Shown here: piece after piece, positions 1 to 8,415 of the stretch
Layout: each line of letters starts with the position of its first letter
Position numbering within the stretch: position 1 is the first letter of the stretch
Position numbers and translations under genes: made by a program
Origin: Corynebacterium simulans
GTDB taxonomy: Bacteria > Actinomycetota > Actinomycetes > Mycobacteriales > Mycobacteriaceae
Length of the DNA: 64,000 nt
Assembly: GCF_001586215.1 (NCBI RefSeq)
Contig: NZ_CP014634.1
Coordinates: forward strand, 1,178,001 to 1,242,000
Direction of reading: 5' to 3'
Notes under the pieces: generated by a model
Database searches by the model: none
What the model saw: the letters and a program-made list of their open reading frames with translations, nothing else
Told to the model about the DNA's origin: nothing

Positions 1-64
1 ATTCACCGCGCTCGGTCGCACTTGCAGACTTAGACGCTCCCGTTACCTTCAGGCTTACGGTCAT
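1..64 (-). CDS. WhiB-family regulator, N-terminal fragment (WhcA-like), cut by window edge
   Basis: Only the first 21 codons lie in the window. The reading frame begins with ATG at 62-64, preceded on this strand by a good ribosome binding site (GAAAGGAG at the expected distance). The visible peptide ends in ATERGE followed by the first base of the next codon, which resembles the TERGEW stretch just before the first iron-sulfur cysteine of corynebacterial WhcA/WhiB proteins. WhiB proteins are small Fe-S transcription factors that respond to redox state. A WhiB gene divergent from a class A PBP gene is a known corynebacterial arrangement, which supports the call. The four cysteines that would prove it are outside the window. 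Confidence 0.6.
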   Translation of the reverse strand, partial: MTVSLKVTGASKSASATERGE

Positions 65-287
65 GACTGGGTAGCTCCTTTCTCTACTACCTATTCCGCG
101 GCTTTGGGAATAATTTTTATGAAACCCCATACAAGCAGCGCAGCCGCTTGTAAGATGTTTCATATTGCGGAATATTATGTAACAACGGTAAGTGTATTCA
201 CACGCGTAAGCACTTGTCTAACACGTCACACTTTAGGGGGGAGTTCATTCTTCCCCGCTCACAGTTTCACCACGTAGGGTGTTTCTC

Positions 288-2732
288 GTGACTGTCATCA
301 AATCCCTGGGAAAAATTGCCCTCTCCACGGTTCTCGTGGGGGCGCTCATCGCCGTAGTAATTGCCCCCTTTGCGGGTCTTTCTGGTGTGGCAATTGCCCG
401 TACCAACGACACCATGCAGTCAGATCTGCAAGATCTCACTGCTGGCGACGCCCCAGGCGTATCCACGATTTTGGACGCCAAAGGCAACAGCCTGGCCTAT
501 ATATATGAGCAGCGTCGCCACCCTGTTAGCGCCGAGAAGATTTCCAAACCGATGAAGCAGGCAATCGTCGCCATCGAGGACCGCCGGTTCTACGAGCACG
601 AGGGCGTTGACTTCCAAGGCAATTTCCGTGCCCTTTGGAGCAACTTGGCTTCCGGCGGCGTCTCCCAGGGCGCTTCAACTTTGAACCAGCAATATGTAAA
701 GAACTACCTGCTGCTGGTCAATGCCAAAACGGAAGAAGAGCGCGCCGCCGCCATCGAGCAATCGGTACCGCGCAAGCTGCGTGAGATGCGCATGGCAACG
801 GACCTCGATAAGAAGCTGGACAAGGAAGAAATCCTCAGCAATTACCTGAACCTCGTCCCCTTCGGCAATCACGCCTACGGCGTCGAGGCCGCTGCGCGCA
901 CCTATTTTGGCACCCATGCTTCTGAACTCACCGTGCCACAGGCAGCGATGCTGGCCGGCATGGTCCAATCCTCTGAGTACCTCAACCCCTTTACCAATAA
1001 GGACGAGGTGCTCTCGCGCCGCAACCTCGTGCTGCAGTCCATGGCAGATAGCGGTTCCATCACCCAGGAAGAGGCCGATAAGTACGCCCAGCAAGATCTC
1101 GGCGTACTCGATAAGCCTTCCCTACTTCCTAACGGTTGCATCAGCGCCAAGGATCGTGGCTTCTTCTGCGATTACGTCATCGAATACCTAGAAGAAAAGG
1201 GCATCTCCCGCGAGCAGCTCGCCCGCGGCGGCTACACCATCCGCACCACGCTGAACCCGGACGTACAAGACCAAGCACTCAATGCGGTGCGCTCTCAGAC
1301 AGACCCCAATACACCCGGCGTCGCCGAGGTAATGAACGTAGTCGAGCCCAGCAAGTCCAACCGCCCAGTGCTCGCCATGGTCTCCTCCCGCACTTATGGT
1401 CTGGACCTCGACAAGAACGAAACCATGCTCCCGCAGCCGCACTCCCTAGTGGGCAACGGCGCCGGCTCGGTCTTCAAGGTCTTTACCGCCGCTGCCGCTC
1501 TGGAGTCTGGTTATGGCATCAAAAATCAGCTCGATGTCCCAACCCACTACGAAGCAGAGGGCTTGGGCTCCGGCGGTGCCGTGGGCTGCCCACCTAACCG
1601 CTATTGCGTGGAAAACGCCGGCAACTACGCCGCGACCATGACGATGCAGGATGCCTTGGCGTTCTCGCCGAATACGACCTTCATCAAGCTCATCGAGCAG
1701 GTCGGCGTGGAGCACGTAGTAGATATGTCCGTAAAACTGGGCCTGCGCTCCTATGACGAAAAGGGCAGCTACGACAAGGACACCTCGATCGCCCAACACA
1801 TCAAGGAATCCAACCTGGGTTCTTACACGCTTGGACCGACTGCCGTAGATCCGCTGGAGCTGGCTAACGTCGGCGCCACCTTGGCCTCGGAGGGAATGTG
1901 GTGTGAGCCTAACCCGATCAGCAAGATCACGGACAAGGACGGCAACGAGGTCTACCTCAAGGTTCCGAATTGCGAGCGCGCCGTCAACAAGGACATCGCC
2001 AATGCGCTGACCAACAACATGACGGCCGATACCGAAAAGGGCACTGCCTCTGCCTCCGCACAGATGATGGGCTTTAACGGCAAGGCTGCGGCAAAGACTG
2101 GTACTACAGAGTCCAATCAGTCCTCCGCATTCCTGGGCTTTAACTCCGCTATATCTGCCGCTCCTTATATCTACAACGACGGCACCAACACCTCCTCGCT
2201 GTGCACCAGCCCGGTGCGCCAGTGTGGTTACGGCGATCTCTTCGGCGGCCTTGAGCCCGCGCGTTCCTTCTACGCGATGGCCTCTAACCTTCCGGCCGCA
2301 GCACAGGGCACGGTTCCGAATTACAACAAGGCTTATGACGAGGGCAAGGTCAATTCGCTCTTCGACAGCCTCCGCGGCAAGTCCGAAAGTGAGGCTCGCT
2401 CCAAGCTAGAGGCCGAGGGCTATGAGGTAAAGGTCTCGCAAGTACAGGGCAACGGCGTGCCTTATGGCCGCGTGGTCCGCGCGATTACTGGGCCAAAGGG
2501 CCTCAAGAAGGGTGCGGAGGTCACTTTGCAGCTTTCCGACGGCACTTCTGCCGCACCTCCGCCTTCCTCCAACGGTAGCGGCCAAGGCGCCGAAGCAGCA
2601 CGGACCGGCACCGGCGGTGCCAACTCGGCCCCTTCCGGCAATCAACAGCAGCAGCCCGCACCGGAGCCGCTCATCCGCCAGGAAGACATCGACGCCGTCG
2701 CTAACGACATCCGCAGCTTCTTCGGCCTCTAG
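288..2732 (+). CDS. bifunctional class A penicillin-binding protein (transglycosylase/transpeptidase)
   Basis: Peptidoglycan polymerase and cross-linker of the cell envelope, about 814 residues. Order: an N-terminal membrane anchor (about residues 9-33); a GT51 glycosyltransferase domain with the EDRRFYEHEGVD motif (catalytic Glu about 97) and the GGVSQGASTLNQQ motif; a transpeptidase domain with SVFK (Ser about 394), SPN (about 460) and KTG (about 603); a single PASTA-like domain (about 694-754); and a low-complexity Pro/Gln/Ser tail. All three penicillin-binding motifs are intact. I prefer the GTG at 288 because AGGG lies about 8 bases upstream; an in-frame GTG at 279 has no such site. It is transcribed away from the WhiB gene. 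Corresponds in family and context to corynebacterial Pbp1a/PonA; the exact paralogue name is not certain. Confidence 0.93.
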   Translation: MTVIKSLGKIALSTVLVGALIAVVIAPFAGLSGVAIARTNDTMQSDLQDLTAGDAPGVSTILDAKGNSLAYIYEQRRHPVSAEKISKPMKQAIVAIEDRRFYEHEGVDFQGNFRALWSNLASGGVSQGASTLNQQYVKNYLLLVNAKTEEERAAAIEQSVPRKLREMRMATDLDKKLDKEEILSNYLNLVPFGNHAYGVEAAARTYFGTHASELTVPQAAMLAGMVQSSEYLNPFTNKDEVLSRRNLVLQSMADSGSITQEEADKYAQQDLGVLDKPSLLPNGCISAKDRGFFCDYVIEYLEEKGISREQLARGGYTIRTTLNPDVQDQALNAVRSQTDPNTPGVAEVMNVVEPSKSNRPVLAMVSSRTYGLDLDKNETMLPQPHSLVGNGAGSVFKVFTAAAALESGYGIKNQLDVPTHYEAEGLGSGGAVGCPPNRYCVENAGNYAATMTMQDALAFSPNTTFIKLIEQVGVEHVVDMSVKLGLRSYDEKGSYDKDTSIAQHIKESNLGSYTLGPTAVDPLELANVGATLASEGMWCEPNPISKITDKDGNEVYLKVPNCERAVNKDIANALTNNMTADTEKGTASASAQMMGFNGKAAAKTGTTESNQSSAFLGFNSAISAAPYIYNDGTNTSSLCTSPVRQCGYGDLFGGLEPARSFYAMASNLPAAAQGTVPNYNKAYDEGKVNSLFDSLRGKSESEARSKLEAEGYEVKVSQVQGNGVPYGRVVRAITGPKGLKKGAEVTLQLSDGTSAAPPPSSNGSGQGAEAARTGTGGANSAPSGNQQQQPAPEPLIRQEDIDAVANDIRSFFGL

Positions 2733-2749
2733 CTTCTAGAGAAGCTAGA

Positions 2750-2843
2750 AGGGCATAAAAAAATACCGCTCTATGTATTTAAGGCACTCCGATCGCGGAG
2801 ATTGAACGCCTTATTTGCATAGAGCGGTACGCGTTTTTAGGGC
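2750..2843. terminator. long nested inverted repeat between convergent genes
   Basis: Outer arms TACCGCTCTATG (2764-2775) and CATAGAGCGGTA (2818-2829) are perfect 12-bp complements. Inside them AAGGC pairs with GCCTT, and CTCCG pairs with CGGAG around an ATCG loop. A-rich sequence lies to the left (TAAAAAAA) and GTTTTTAG to the right, so it can act as a terminator for both the PBP gene and the convergent YqeY-like gene. Confidence 0.7.
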
Positions 2844-3308
2844 TTAAGACAGCTTTGCCTTTACAGCCGCGGAAAGGCGCTTGCCATCAGCGCGGCCAGC
2901 GGCCTTCGCGGTGGCAACCTTCATCACATTACCCATCTGCTTGATGGTTACGGTCTCACCGGTTTCTGCTTCTACCTCAGCGATGGCCTCGCCGACGAGG
3001 GTGTCCAGCTCGGCGTCGTCAAGCTGCTCTGGCTGGTAGGCCTCGAAGTAAGGGACGTCGGCAAGCTCGGCGTCGGCCAGCTCCTGGCGGCCATTTTCTG
3101 CGTATACCTCAGCGGACTCGCGGCGCTTCTTGATTTCGCGTGCGATGACCTTGAGTACGTCTTCATCGGTTAGTTCATGGCGTGCGCCATTGGTTTCTTC
3201 TGCCTGAATTGCAGCGAGCAGGGCGCGGATAGCGCTGGTGCGTTCCTTCTCGCGGGCCTTCATTGCGGTCTTCAGATCTCCACGAATGGTTTCTTTAAGC
3301 TGGCTCAT
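2844..3308 (-). CDS. GatB/YqeY-domain protein
   Basis: A 154-residue protein starting MSQLKETIRGDLKTAMKARE. It carries the whole small helical YqeY/GatB C-terminal-type fold, including RALLAAIQ, REIKKRRESAE and the final IKQMGNVMKVATAKAAGRADG motif. Stand-alone YqeY proteins resemble the tail domain of the GatB amidotransferase subunit and may bind tRNA; their exact role is unresolved. The start is the ATG at 3306-3308: reading further upstream on this strand would run antisense through the metallophosphoesterase gene. Only 33 bp separate this start from that of the divergent neighbour, so their promoters must overlap each other or the coding regions. Confidence 0.9.
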   Translation of the reverse strand: MSQLKETIRGDLKTAMKAREKERTSAIRALLAAIQAEETNGARHELTDEDVLKVIAREIKKRRESAEVYAENGRQELADAELADVPYFEAYQPEQLDDAELDTLVGEAIAEVEAETGETVTIKQMGNVMKVATAKAAGRADGKRLSAAVKAKLS

Positions 3309-3341
3309 GTACTTCAATCTACGCCAGGTAGGCTTGATTAG

Positions 3342-4232
3342 GTGAAGATTCTCCCGATTATGGGCGGCATTGCCGCCGCTGGCCTTGGCACCCTGGCGTG
3401 GGGTTACACCGAACTGACCAAGTTTGAGCTGAAAGAGTACACGCTGCCGCTGCTGCCTGCGGGCACTTTGCGCGGTGAGGAAGAGTTCCGCATCCTCCAT
3501 ATCTCGGATCTGCACATGATTCCGGGGCAAGAAGCAAAAATTGAGTGGGTTGCGGCGCTGGATAAGCTGAATCCCGATTTGGTGGTCAACACCGGCGACA
3601 ACCTGTCGGACCAGGGCGGCGTGCCCGATACACTGCGCGCCCTCGGCCCGCTGCTGAACCGACCAGGCCTGTTCGTTTTCGGCACCAACGACTATTGGGC
3701 GCCGCGTCCGGTCAACCCATTCAAGTACCTGTTGGGCCGCAAGCGTGAGCCTTCCTACGTTGACCTGCCATGGAAGGGCATGCGTGCGGCATTCATTGAG
3801 CGTGGCTGGCACGACGCCAACCAGGCTCGCGTGGAATTCAAGGTGGGCGACGTCAAGCTCGCCGTCGCTGGCGTGGATGATCCGCACCACGACCTTGATG
3901 ACTATTCAGAGATCGCCGGCGCCCCCAACCCGGATGCGGACCTGGCATTGGCACTGCTCCACGCCCCTGAGCCGCGCGTACTTGAGCAATTCGCTGCCGA
4001 CGGCTACCAGCTTTCCCTATCCGGCCACACCCATGGCGGCCAGATCTGTCTGCCGGGCTCCCGCGCACTGGTCACTAACTGCGGAATCGACCGCGCTCGT
4101 GTCCAGGGTCTGCATGACTTCGGCCCGATGAAGATGCACGTTTCCAACGGCCTCGGCACCTCGAAGTTTGCCCCTGTGCGCATCTTCTGCCGACCTTCCG
4201 CGACGCTGCTGCGCATCACCGAAGCCAACTAG
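3342..4232 (+). CDS. membrane-anchored metallophosphoesterase (calcineurin-like)
   Basis: A 296-residue binuclear-metal phosphoesterase with a GTG start. A hydrophobic N-terminal segment (about residues 5-22) suggests a membrane anchor. The metal-binding motifs are all present in order: HISDLH (Asp56, His58), TGDN (Asp86), GTNDYW (Asn116, Asp117), a His in LLHAPEP, and SGHTHGGQ near residue 230. This arrangement matches the YkuE-like branch of the family, whose members include UDP-sugar and lipid-linked phosphoesterases. The substrate cannot be read from sequence. In corynebacteria and mycobacteria a gene of this type commonly sits near the class A PBP gene, which suggests an envelope-related role (inference). 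Confidence 0.88.
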   Translation: MKILPIMGGIAAAGLGTLAWGYTELTKFELKEYTLPLLPAGTLRGEEEFRILHISDLHMIPGQEAKIEWVAALDKLNPDLVVNTGDNLSDQGGVPDTLRALGPLLNRPGLFVFGTNDYWAPRPVNPFKYLLGRKREPSYVDLPWKGMRAAFIERGWHDANQARVEFKVGDVKLAVAGVDDPHHDLDDYSEIAGAPNPDADLALALLHAPEPRVLEQFAADGYQLSLSGHTHGGQICLPGSRALVTNCGIDRARVQGLHDFGPMKMHVSNGLGTSKFAPVRIFCRPSATLLRITEAN

Positions 4233-4333
4233 CGCCGCATCCTGGCCACAGGCTAGAGTCCCCGCTCATCTGGCGTTTTGTTGTTCACCCTCAGGCTGCG
4301 TTAAAGTATTCGGGTACCGCTTAAGACGGTTTC

Positions 4334-4410
<77 letters not shown>

Positions 4411-4437
4411 ATACAATCAGCACAAGCTGACAGAAAT

Positions 4438-4475
4438 GGTCGCTGCTTCACACAGAGCAGCGACCTTTTTCTTTT
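4438..4475 (+). terminator. Rho-independent terminator after tRNA-Pro
   Basis: Perfect 10-bp stem GGTCGCTGCT (4438-4447) and AGCAGCGACC (4456-4465) with an 8-base loop, followed by TTTTTCTTTTT. Confidence 0.9.
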
Positions 4476-4547
4476 TCCGCCGCCGCCCGCCGGTCGGCTT
4501 CCCCACCATGAAGCGCGTAGCGAAAGCTGGCTACCAGCAAGATTGAC

Positions 4548-5393
4548 TTAAACCAGCTCGCTTAATTCAGCGGTCAGCATTGCTTGGTCGATCGCAATTG
4601 CGGTGGCAGCTCCGGCTCCCATAGCTTGTGGGACTTGGTCTGGTGAACTGGTTACATTGCCTGCAGCCCACAGATTTTGTTGGGAAGTACGTCCGTTGGA
4701 TTGCTGAACCCATCCGTCCTCGTCGTACTGACAGCCTGCTTCAATCAAAAGCTGGTGGTTCGGGTGGAAAGCCGGCCCCACAAAACAAGACTCAAACCGG
4801 ATCTTTTCCCCATCCACGCTGAGGATAAGCCCCTCAGAGAAATCAGGATCGGCGGCAACCTGCTGCACAGGCTTGTTATTTACCTCGATGCCACGCGCGG
4901 CGAATTGCTTGAGGTCTGTTTCGCCAAGAGAAAGACCATTCGGAAAGAAAGTAATGTTCGGGCTCCACTTTCGCAGCAAGTGCACCATCCGCACAGTAAA
5001 TCCCGGATTGAGGCCGCCGATAACCGCGATTCGACGATTACGCACTTCATAACCATGGCAATACGGGCAATGGAAAATTCGTTGGCCCCACAGCTCCTCT
5101 ACACCGGGAATATCTGGCAATTCATCCGTAATACCCGTGCTGACCAAGACATGTTTGGCACGGATTTCATCACCTTCAACAGTAAAAGCTCGCCAGCCCA
5201 GTGCGCCGCCCTCGGCAGGCTCAAGCTTGGCAACAGTGCCTTTTATGTAATTGCCGCCGAAAGCACGAAACTCGCTTTGCCCCTTTTCCAAGTACTCCAC
5301 CGGGTTCACACCGTCGAGCCCCATAATTCCGTGCGCATGCGAGCTAAACCGATTGCGAGGTTTGCCGCTATCGACGACAGCAACGCTTCGCAG
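4548..5393 (-). pseudogene. thioredoxin-reductase-like FAD/NAD(P) oxidoreductase, N-terminus lost
   Basis: The frame encodes most of a small flavin-dependent disulfide oxidoreductase. It has SGKPRNRFSSHAHGIMG (the region after the second FAD beta strand), the redox-type CPYCHGYE motif, an NAD(P)-domain start IAVIGG and the C-terminal AAGNVTS...AMGAGAATAIAI signature. What is missing is the N-terminal GxGxxG FAD-binding segment. The family-like sequence LRSVAVVD begins at about 5393, and upstream codons (to an in-frame TAA near 5465) show no family resemblance and no usable start. The first in-frame ATG (5324) would delete about 45 residues of the FAD site. Most likely a gene decayed by an N-terminal deletion or rearrangement. 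It lies divergent from the ECF/ABC operon. Confidence 0.75.
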
Positions 5394-5538
5394 GGTTGTC
5401 TTGCCGTTGGTGCTTACTTTGTCGGTGCATAGTCGGTAGTCGTGCTCTGGTTTGATGTCCGCTTATCTACATTCGCCCCCATTAAGGGTGAATCTTCAGA
5501 TCAAAACTAGAAATAGTTTATATACAGCACTATCTGTA

Positions 5539-5557
5539 TTAGGTAAGCCTTGCCTTT
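5539..5557 (+). promoter_or_regulatory. DtxR-type iron box
   Basis: TTAGGTAAGCCTTGCCTTT matches the degenerate DtxR consensus TWAGGTWAGSCTWACCTWA at 17 of 19 positions by eye. It lies 28 bp upstream of the first gene of the ECF/ABC operon and just downstream of AT-rich promoter-like sequence. In corynebacteria DtxR with Fe2+ represses iron-uptake genes through such sites. Confidence 0.75.
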
Positions 5558-5584
5558 CCAGCTGTTCATGAATCGAGGTTTACT

Positions 5585-6220
5585 ATGACCCAACAGTCCT
5601 CTACGCCCGCACGGAGTACAAGCTCATCCAGTGGGGCGACGGCACGTTTAAACACCAGAGATCTCATCAACGCTGGTATCTTTGCTGCACTTTACTTTGT
5701 AATCACCTTTGTAAGCGGAATGATTGGATTCGCAGGACCACAATTCATGTTTATTGGATGGTTCATCGCGGCAATCGCAAACGGAATCGTGCTAGCGCTT
5801 TATGCCGCCCGCACGCCCAAAATGGGTGCTTTCACCCTCGTCGGTGGTATTAACGGACTAGCATTCATGCTCACCGGACACTACTTCTGGACCCTGCTGG
5901 GAAGCATAATTCTAGGGTTTATCGCGGATTTGATTATTACAAAAAGCCACCTCAGTATTGCCAGATCCTTCCCTATTGCCTACAGCGTCTTCTGTGTCTG
6001 GATTTCTATGCCTTTTATCCCGCTAATTCTGGATACGGACTCCTACTACGTCGATATCGCAGACCAAATGGGTCAAGAATATGCCGATGCCATGTCGGAT
6101 ATCTTCCAGCCATGGACCATTGGAGTACTGGCCATTTGTGCGCTCATCGTCGGCTTTATCGGAGGAAAGGTCGGAGTTCGCGTCAGCCGCAAACACTTTG
6201 AAAGCGCTGGTCTCCTGTGA
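5585..6220 (+). CDS. MptD-family ECF transporter S component
   Basis: A 211-residue integral membrane protein with about six hydrophobic segments after a Ser/Thr-rich cytoplasmic N-terminus of about 25 residues. The start LNTRDLINAGIFAALYFV and the later GAFTLVGGINGLAFMLTGHYFWTLLGSIILGFIADLI are typical of the MptD/Trep_Strep family of putative ECF substrate-binding subunits. The S component confers substrate specificity on an energy-coupling-factor importer. It is the first gene of a five-gene operon behind a DtxR-like box. Its stop overlaps the next start (GTGA), so translation is probably coupled. The regulator site and the two ABC exporter-type proteins downstream suggest a metal-chelate or siderophore substrate (inference). 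Confidence 0.82.
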   Translation: MTQQSSTPARSTSSSSGATARLNTRDLINAGIFAALYFVITFVSGMIGFAGPQFMFIGWFIAAIANGIVLALYAARTPKMGAFTLVGGINGLAFMLTGHYFWTLLGSIILGFIADLIITKSHLSIARSFPIAYSVFCVWISMPFIPLILDTDSYYVDIADQMGQEYADAMSDIFQPWTIGVLAICALIVGFIGGKVGVRVSRKHFESAGLL

Positions 6221-6942
6221 GCCTGCAAAAACAGGGCGTGCTTCGTCGATCTTCGATCGATCCACGGACCGTGCTGCTTTCTGTTCTAGTAATCAATGCG
6301 GTAGCTCTCAGCCACGGCCACCTACCGACACTGCTGATTTCTATCGCTTTCAGCTCCATCGCACTAGCTACAGTAAAGCCACACTATGGTCTTATTTGCC
6401 TGTTCGCTTTTGCATTATCCTATCTAGGGTACTGGGGCCTATTACAGCTTCCTGGCTCCACATTTTTCGCTTTTTCAGCGGCAATTTTTTCGTGGCTAAG
6501 CCGTTTTGTCATCAGCATGTCCATCGGCGCATTCGGCTTGCTCACTCTCACACCATCCACGTTGACCTCAGCACTGCGGGACCTGCGTTTACCAGGCTGG
6601 GCCACCATTCCACCGGCGGTATTCCTGCGCGTTTTGCCGATCATCGTGGCAGAAGCCAAAGCCATCCGCGATGCCATGGTCCTTCGGGGTCTCCAGCCTG
6701 GAGTAAAAAGCTGGATCACACAGCCCACACAATCGTCCGCGATGTTGATCATCCCCTTATTAGGTGCCGTCGTCCGCGCTGGTGATGAGCTCGCTGCCTC
6801 TGCTCTTGTCCGGGGATTGGGAGGACCCGCACGCCCAACCACCACCGCCGATCTTTCCTTCAAGCTTGTCGATGCAACTGCACTAGCTGGGTTGGGCCTC
6901 GTTGTTGCCTCTGTCTGGCTTCCCACGGAGGTCCACTTATGA
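6217..6942 (+). CDS. energy-coupling factor transporter T component (EcfT/CbiQ-like)
   Basis: A 241-residue membrane protein that links the S component to the ATPases in ECF importers. It has several hydrophobic helices and, near residues 110-160, the coupling-helix region with the pattern ALRDLRLPGWATIPPAVFLRVLP...EAKAIRDAMVLRGL; the A-x-x-x-R-G motif (AMVLRG) contacts the ATPase. It starts with GTG overlapping the stop of the S-component gene by 4 bases and ends overlapping the ATPase gene start by 4 bases (ATGA). It is somewhat short but within the range for this family. Confidence 0.85.
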   Translation: MSLQKQGVLRRSSIDPRTVLLSVLVINAVALSHGHLPTLLISIAFSSIALATVKPHYGLICLFAFALSYLGYWGLLQLPGSTFFAFSAAIFSWLSRFVISMSIGAFGLLTLTPSTLTSALRDLRLPGWATIPPAVFLRVLPIIVAEAKAIRDAMVLRGLQPGVKSWITQPTQSSAMLIIPLLGAVVRAGDELAASALVRGLGGPARPTTTADLSFKLVDATALAGLGLVVASVWLPTEVHL

Positions 6943-8408
6943 ACGAACGCAGTATCGCAACCAGTGTAGACGCCCACAACGTTTCTTTTACATATCCATT
7001 GGGAGCTCGGCCAGGCATTCAAGGTGTATCTGATGTGTCTTTTTCTGTCTCTCCAGGACAGTGTCTACTGATTACCGGTGATTCCGGATCGGGAAAGTCC
7101 ACGGTACTCAATTTGATCAACGGACTCATCCCCCATTTCAATCCAGGAGAGCTACTAGGCACCATCACTATTATAAAGGATGACCAGGCTTTTACCCCTG
7201 CGGAAGAACCGCTGTCCCGAGCCATCGAGTTCAGCGCCTCAGTATTCCAGAATCCAAGGACACAATTTTTCACTGAAAGCGTCAATGCAGAATTGGCCTT
7301 CGGGCTAGAAAACCTTGGTGTAGATCCCAAAGAAATTGAGTCGAGGATTCAATCAGCGGTCGAGCTACTAGGCATTAACGATCTTCGGGGCCGGCGATTC
7401 AAAGAATTATCCGGTGGGCAGTTACAAACCGTGGCATGCGCATGCGCGCTTGTGTCCCCGGGCAGTCTCGTGCTTCTCGATGAACCCACGTCCAATCTCT
7501 CCATGGAAAGCATCGATATTCTTGCACGCGTGCTACACCGCTTGAAGGAATTAGGCACAACGATCATTATCGCTGATCACCGTCTCTTTTTCTTAAAAGA
7601 TATCGCTGACCAAGTTATTTACTTGACTCAGGGAAAAATAACGCGGAGTTTCCGCGCTCAGGAGTTTTATGCCTTAGACGAACCCGAACGCAAACAATTG
7701 GGGCTACGCAGCTTACACCATGTTCCCCTGCCCGCGAGCGTGCCGGTACCACCCACGCTCGAAAACGCCGATCCCCAGCGGAGCGGACTCGAGCTAAGCA
7801 ACATCTGTTTTTCTTATGGCGCACATGAGGTATTAAACATTGACCACGCATTTTTCCCCAGCGGCGAAGTCACCGCCTTAATCGGGCCCAACGGCGCTGG
7901 AAAAACCACCCTCGCCAGGATCATTTGTGGTCTTGCTTCTCCCAAACGCGGCGGTAGTCTCCGTTTGAACAGCAAACGAGTAGGAGCGGCTGCCCGCAGA
8001 CGTGCCGCGTACATGGTGATGCAAGATGTTGGCCGCCAATTATTCGCAGCCACCACCGAAGAAGAAGTCACGCTCGGACTGGCAAAGAAGAAGCGGGACC
8101 ACATCGATGTCAATGAGATTCTCCATCGCCTCGATCTGGCAGGAATGGCCCAACGGCATCCGCAGTCTCTGTCCGGTGGGCAACGGCAACGCTTAGCCAT
8201 AGCTTCAGCCCAAGCCGAGCAAGCAGCGATCTACATCTTCGATGAACCTACCTCTGGCGTGGGCTGGCGCCAACTGCAATCCATCTCTGCGCTACTTCGA
8301 TCTCTTGCAGCAAGCGGAGCAGTGGTCATCGTCATCACCCATGACCACGAATTCATCCAAGAATCAGTCACCAGAATCATCGATATGACTGACATCAACA
8401 AGAATTGA
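6939..8408 (+). CDS. ECF transporter ATPase with two fused ABC domains
   Basis: A 489-residue cytoplasmic protein made of two ABC nucleotide-binding domains in tandem, replacing separate EcfA and EcfA' subunits. Domain 1: Walker A GDSGSGKST (about residues 48-56), Q-loop VFQNPRTQ, signature LSGGQLQT, Walker B VLLDEPTS, switch His in IIADHR. Domain 2: Walker A GPNGAGKTT (about 318-326), VMQDVGRQLF, signature LSGGQRQR, Walker B IFDEPTSG, switch His in VITHDHE. All catalytic motifs are intact in both halves. It powers uptake by the S and T components encoded just upstream. It overlaps the T gene by 4 bases and is followed after 7 bases by the first exporter-type gene. Confidence 0.92.
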   Translation: MNERSIATSVDAHNVSFTYPLGARPGIQGVSDVSFSVSPGQCLLITGDSGSGKSTVLNLINGLIPHFNPGELLGTITIIKDDQAFTPAEEPLSRAIEFSASVFQNPRTQFFTESVNAELAFGLENLGVDPKEIESRIQSAVELLGINDLRGRRFKELSGGQLQTVACACALVSPGSLVLLDEPTSNLSMESIDILARVLHRLKELGTTIIIADHRLFFLKDIADQVIYLTQGKITRSFRAQEFYALDEPERKQLGLRSLHHVPLPASVPVPPTLENADPQRSGLELSNICFSYGAHEVLNIDHAFFPSGEVTALIGPNGAGKTTLARIICGLASPKRGGSLRLNSKRVGAAARRRAAYMVMQDVGRQLFAATTEEEVTLGLAKKKRDHIDVNEILHRLDLAGMAQRHPQSLSGGQRQRLAIASAQAEQAAIYIFDEPTSGVGWRQLQSISALLRSLAASGAVVIVITHDHEFIQESVTRIIDMTDINKN

Positions 8409-8415
8409 GAAAGAA

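Noticed and set aside
3309..3890. N-terminal extension of the YqeY-like protein
   Set aside because: The extension runs antisense through the metallophosphoesterase; family members begin at MSQLKET.
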